Under the pieces are notes generated by a model. That model was not told the origin of the DNA. It did no database searches and saw nothing but the letters and a program-made list of their open reading frames with translations. A stretch of 6,595 nucleotides of DNA from Bacteroidales bacterium (GTDB taxonomy: Bacteria > Bacteroidota > Bacteroidia > Bacteroidales > WCHB1-69), in assembly GCA_028684405.1 (NCBI GenBank), contig JAQUGA010000144.1, positions 1 to 6,595 on the forward strand, in the 5' to 3' direction. The position numbers were made by a program, and so were the translations under genes. Shown one piece after another: positions 5,568 to 6,595 of this stretch. Each line of letters opens with the position of its first letter. Positions within the stretch are counted from its first letter, which is position 1.

Positions 5568-6242
5568 TTATGAAAGCACGAAACGAATCGGCATATTAAA
5601 TTGAACGCGAACTGATTTTCCACGTTGTTTACCTGGTTTCCATTTTGGCATTTGACGAACTACTCTAAGAGCCTCTTCATCACATCCTCCACCTATTCCA
5701 CGGAGGATTTTAATATTTGTAATATTACCACTGGGTTCTACGACAAAAGTAACGTATACCGTTCCTTGAATGCCACTTTCACGAGCCATTTGAGGATATT
5801 TAATGTTCTCACGTAGGAAATTCATACGTGCTTCATCACCACCAGGAAACATTGGGTTTTCCTCAACTACGGTGAAAATTTCAGCCTCAACAACCTCTTT
5901 CTCCTCAACAACCTCTACATAGGAATATTCTTCTACGTTGTCGTCTGCTTCAGCATCAATTTCTAAATCATTATCAATTACAATTTTGTCATCAACAATG
6001 TTCAAAATTGTTGTAACTTGTTGTGCTGGAGGTGGTGGTGGTGGCTCGTTTCGTTGGGTTTGAACAATTTCTATTTGCTCAATAATTTCACCTTGTATGT
6101 CTTGAACAACTTCAATAACTCTGTCGTAAGACTTCCATTCAAAAGCGAAAAGGATTAATGATAGACCAATCACAAGACCAATTTGAACAAATAATGGTCT
6201 TTTTCTTTCCAAGTCAGCTTTTTTAGTTTTTTTAATTTCCAT
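5568..6242 (-). CDS. tonB: TonB-family energy transducer
   Basis: This inner-membrane-anchored protein is predicted to pass proton-motive energy from an ExbB/ExbD motor to TonB-dependent outer-membrane receptors. It has a basic N-terminus (KKTKKADLERKR), one transmembrane segment at about 17-36, a short proline run at 67-72 followed by an acidic, Val/Glu-rich periplasmic spacer (about 80-128), and a complete TonB C-terminal domain (about 130-224) with FPGGDEARMNFLRENIKYP, GIQGTVYVTFVVEPSGNI, GGGCDEEALRVVRQMPKW and a closing RVQFNMPIRFVLS. This FPGG-to-MPIRF layout is typical of Bacteroidota. The length of 224 is normal. The start ATG at 6242-6240 lies about 30 bp after a clear promoter. No exbB or exbD lies beside it, so it may be one of several TonB copies. 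The neighbours gcvH and dusB are unrelated in function. Confidence 0.93.
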   Translation of the reverse strand: MEIKKTKKADLERKRPLFVQIGLVIGLSLILFAFEWKSYDRVIEVVQDIQGEIIEQIEIVQTQRNEPPPPPPAQQVTTILNIVDDKIVIDNDLEIDAEADDNVEEYSYVEVVEEKEVVEAEIFTVVEENPMFPGGDEARMNFLRENIKYPQMARESGIQGTVYVTFVVEPSGNITNIKILRGIGGGCDEEALRVVRQMPKWKPGKQRGKSVRVQFNMPIRFVLS

Positions 6243-6271
6243 ATTGAATTGGATGTTTGATTATAGAATTG

Positions 6272-6304
6272 CAAATATACAAAAAAAACACTTATTAAAG
6301 TCAA
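6272..6304 (-). promoter_or_regulatory. Promoter of tonB (Bacteroidota type)
   Basis: The -7 element TATATTTG (6279-6272) is a perfect TAnnTTTG. A -33 type TTG lies at 6304-6302, 22 bp upstream, within the 17-23 bp range reported for Flavobacterium promoters. Transcription would start near 6266, giving a leader of only about 25 nt. Confidence 0.75.
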
Positions 6305-6323
6305 GTTATTGAAAATAATATAG

Positions 6324-6354
6324 ACAATAAACGTGGTTTTTTCACAAATATTGT
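6324..6354 (-). terminator. Weak hairpin just past gcvH, possible terminator
   Basis: ACAATA (6324-6329) pairs with TATTGT (6349-6354), with an inner GTG/CAC pair and an A-rich loop. It begins 2 nt past the gcvH stop. It is AT-rich, and the following minus-strand bases have only scattered T, so its strength is doubtful. Confidence 0.3.
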
Positions 6355-6355
6355 T

Positions 6356-6595
6356 TTATGCTCCGATGTGAGCTTTGTAATCGGCAGCAAGCATTAGTTC
6401 ATTAAGGTCGTCAAGATTGCTTATTTTTACTTTAATAATCCAACCTTCACCATAAGGATCTTTGTTAATCAAGTCTGGATTACTTTCCAATTGACTGTTA
6501 AACTCTAACACTTCGCCTTCTACAGGCATAAAAAGGTCAGAAACAGTTTTTACAGCTTCGATAGAACCAAAAATTTCATCTGCATCTAAGGTTTC
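6356..6595 (-). CDS. gcvH: Glycine cleavage system H protein, C-terminal part (partial)
   Basis: This is the lipoyl-carrying shuttle of the glycine cleavage complex. It accepts the aminomethyl group from the P protein (GcvP) and presents it to the T (GcvT) and L proteins in the cytosol. The visible 79 residues plus stop cover the second half or more of a protein of about 126 residues; the start lies beyond the window end. The lipoylation motif is GSIEAVKTVSDLFMPVEGEV, with the modified lysine being residue 16 of the visible part. NPDLINKDPYGEGWIIKVKI and a closing LMLAADYKAHIGA follow, both standard for the family. Genes for the P and T proteins are not in view. A separate promoter lies between this gene and tonB, so the two are probably separate transcripts. 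Confidence 0.96.
   Translation of the reverse strand, partial: ETLDADEIFGSIEAVKTVSDLFMPVEGEVLEFNSQLESNPDLINKDPYGEGWIIKVKISNLDDLNELMLAADYKAHIGA

Noticed and set aside
4780..5816. Plus-strand open frames opposite dusB (4780-5169) and tonB (5625-5816)
   Set aside because: They are antisense to two clear conserved genes, with no ribosome site, promoter or recognisable domain.
6001..6060. GGTGGT run as a repeat element
   Set aside because: It is simply the codons of the proline run in TonB (residues 67-72) read on the plus strand.

Overview
The window comes from an AT-rich Bacteroidota genome. The closest overall match I can suggest is Bacteroidales/Marinilabiliales. This rests on a Bacteroidota-style TonB, on promoters of the TAnnTTTG type rather than the sigma-70 type, on the lack of Shine-Dalgarno sites, and on the mobile-element families present. 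Every gene and gene remnant that I can support lies on the minus strand.

Reading in the direction of transcription (high to low coordinates), the first part is ordinary core genome. It holds the C-terminal 79 residues of the glycine cleavage H protein (gcvH, cut by the window end), then a tonB-type energy transducer with a clear promoter and a perfect 11-bp-stem terminator, then dusB (tRNA-dihydrouridine synthase) beginning just past that terminator.

Between dusB and the next intact gene (about 4533 to 2383) lies a 2.1-kb graveyard of mobile and accessory DNA. It contains (a) an IS91-like element reduced to one open frame, in which the N-terminal part of its tyrosine recombinase is joined in frame to the C-terminal part of its Y2 transposase; (b) a 92-bp nested palindrome; (c) a decayed, internally deleted IS4-family transposase; and (d) a frameshifted N-terminal piece of a Fic-family protein (DUF4172 region). 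None of these is likely to be an intact working gene.

Beyond the graveyard comes gapN, an ALDH-superfamily non-phosphorylating glyceraldehyde-3-phosphate dehydrogenase with all catalytic and phosphate-binding residues. A 218-bp gap with two converging arrays of 8-bp-period GTGAC repeats follows, then a 63-residue glycine-rich small membrane protein, an AT-rich spacer, and the first 40 codons of an unidentified membrane protein running off the window start.

I see no intact undescribed system. The most interesting material is the debris: the in-frame recombinase/transposase chimera, the Fic remnant hidden antisense to a spurious plus-strand frame, and the unexplained palindrome.
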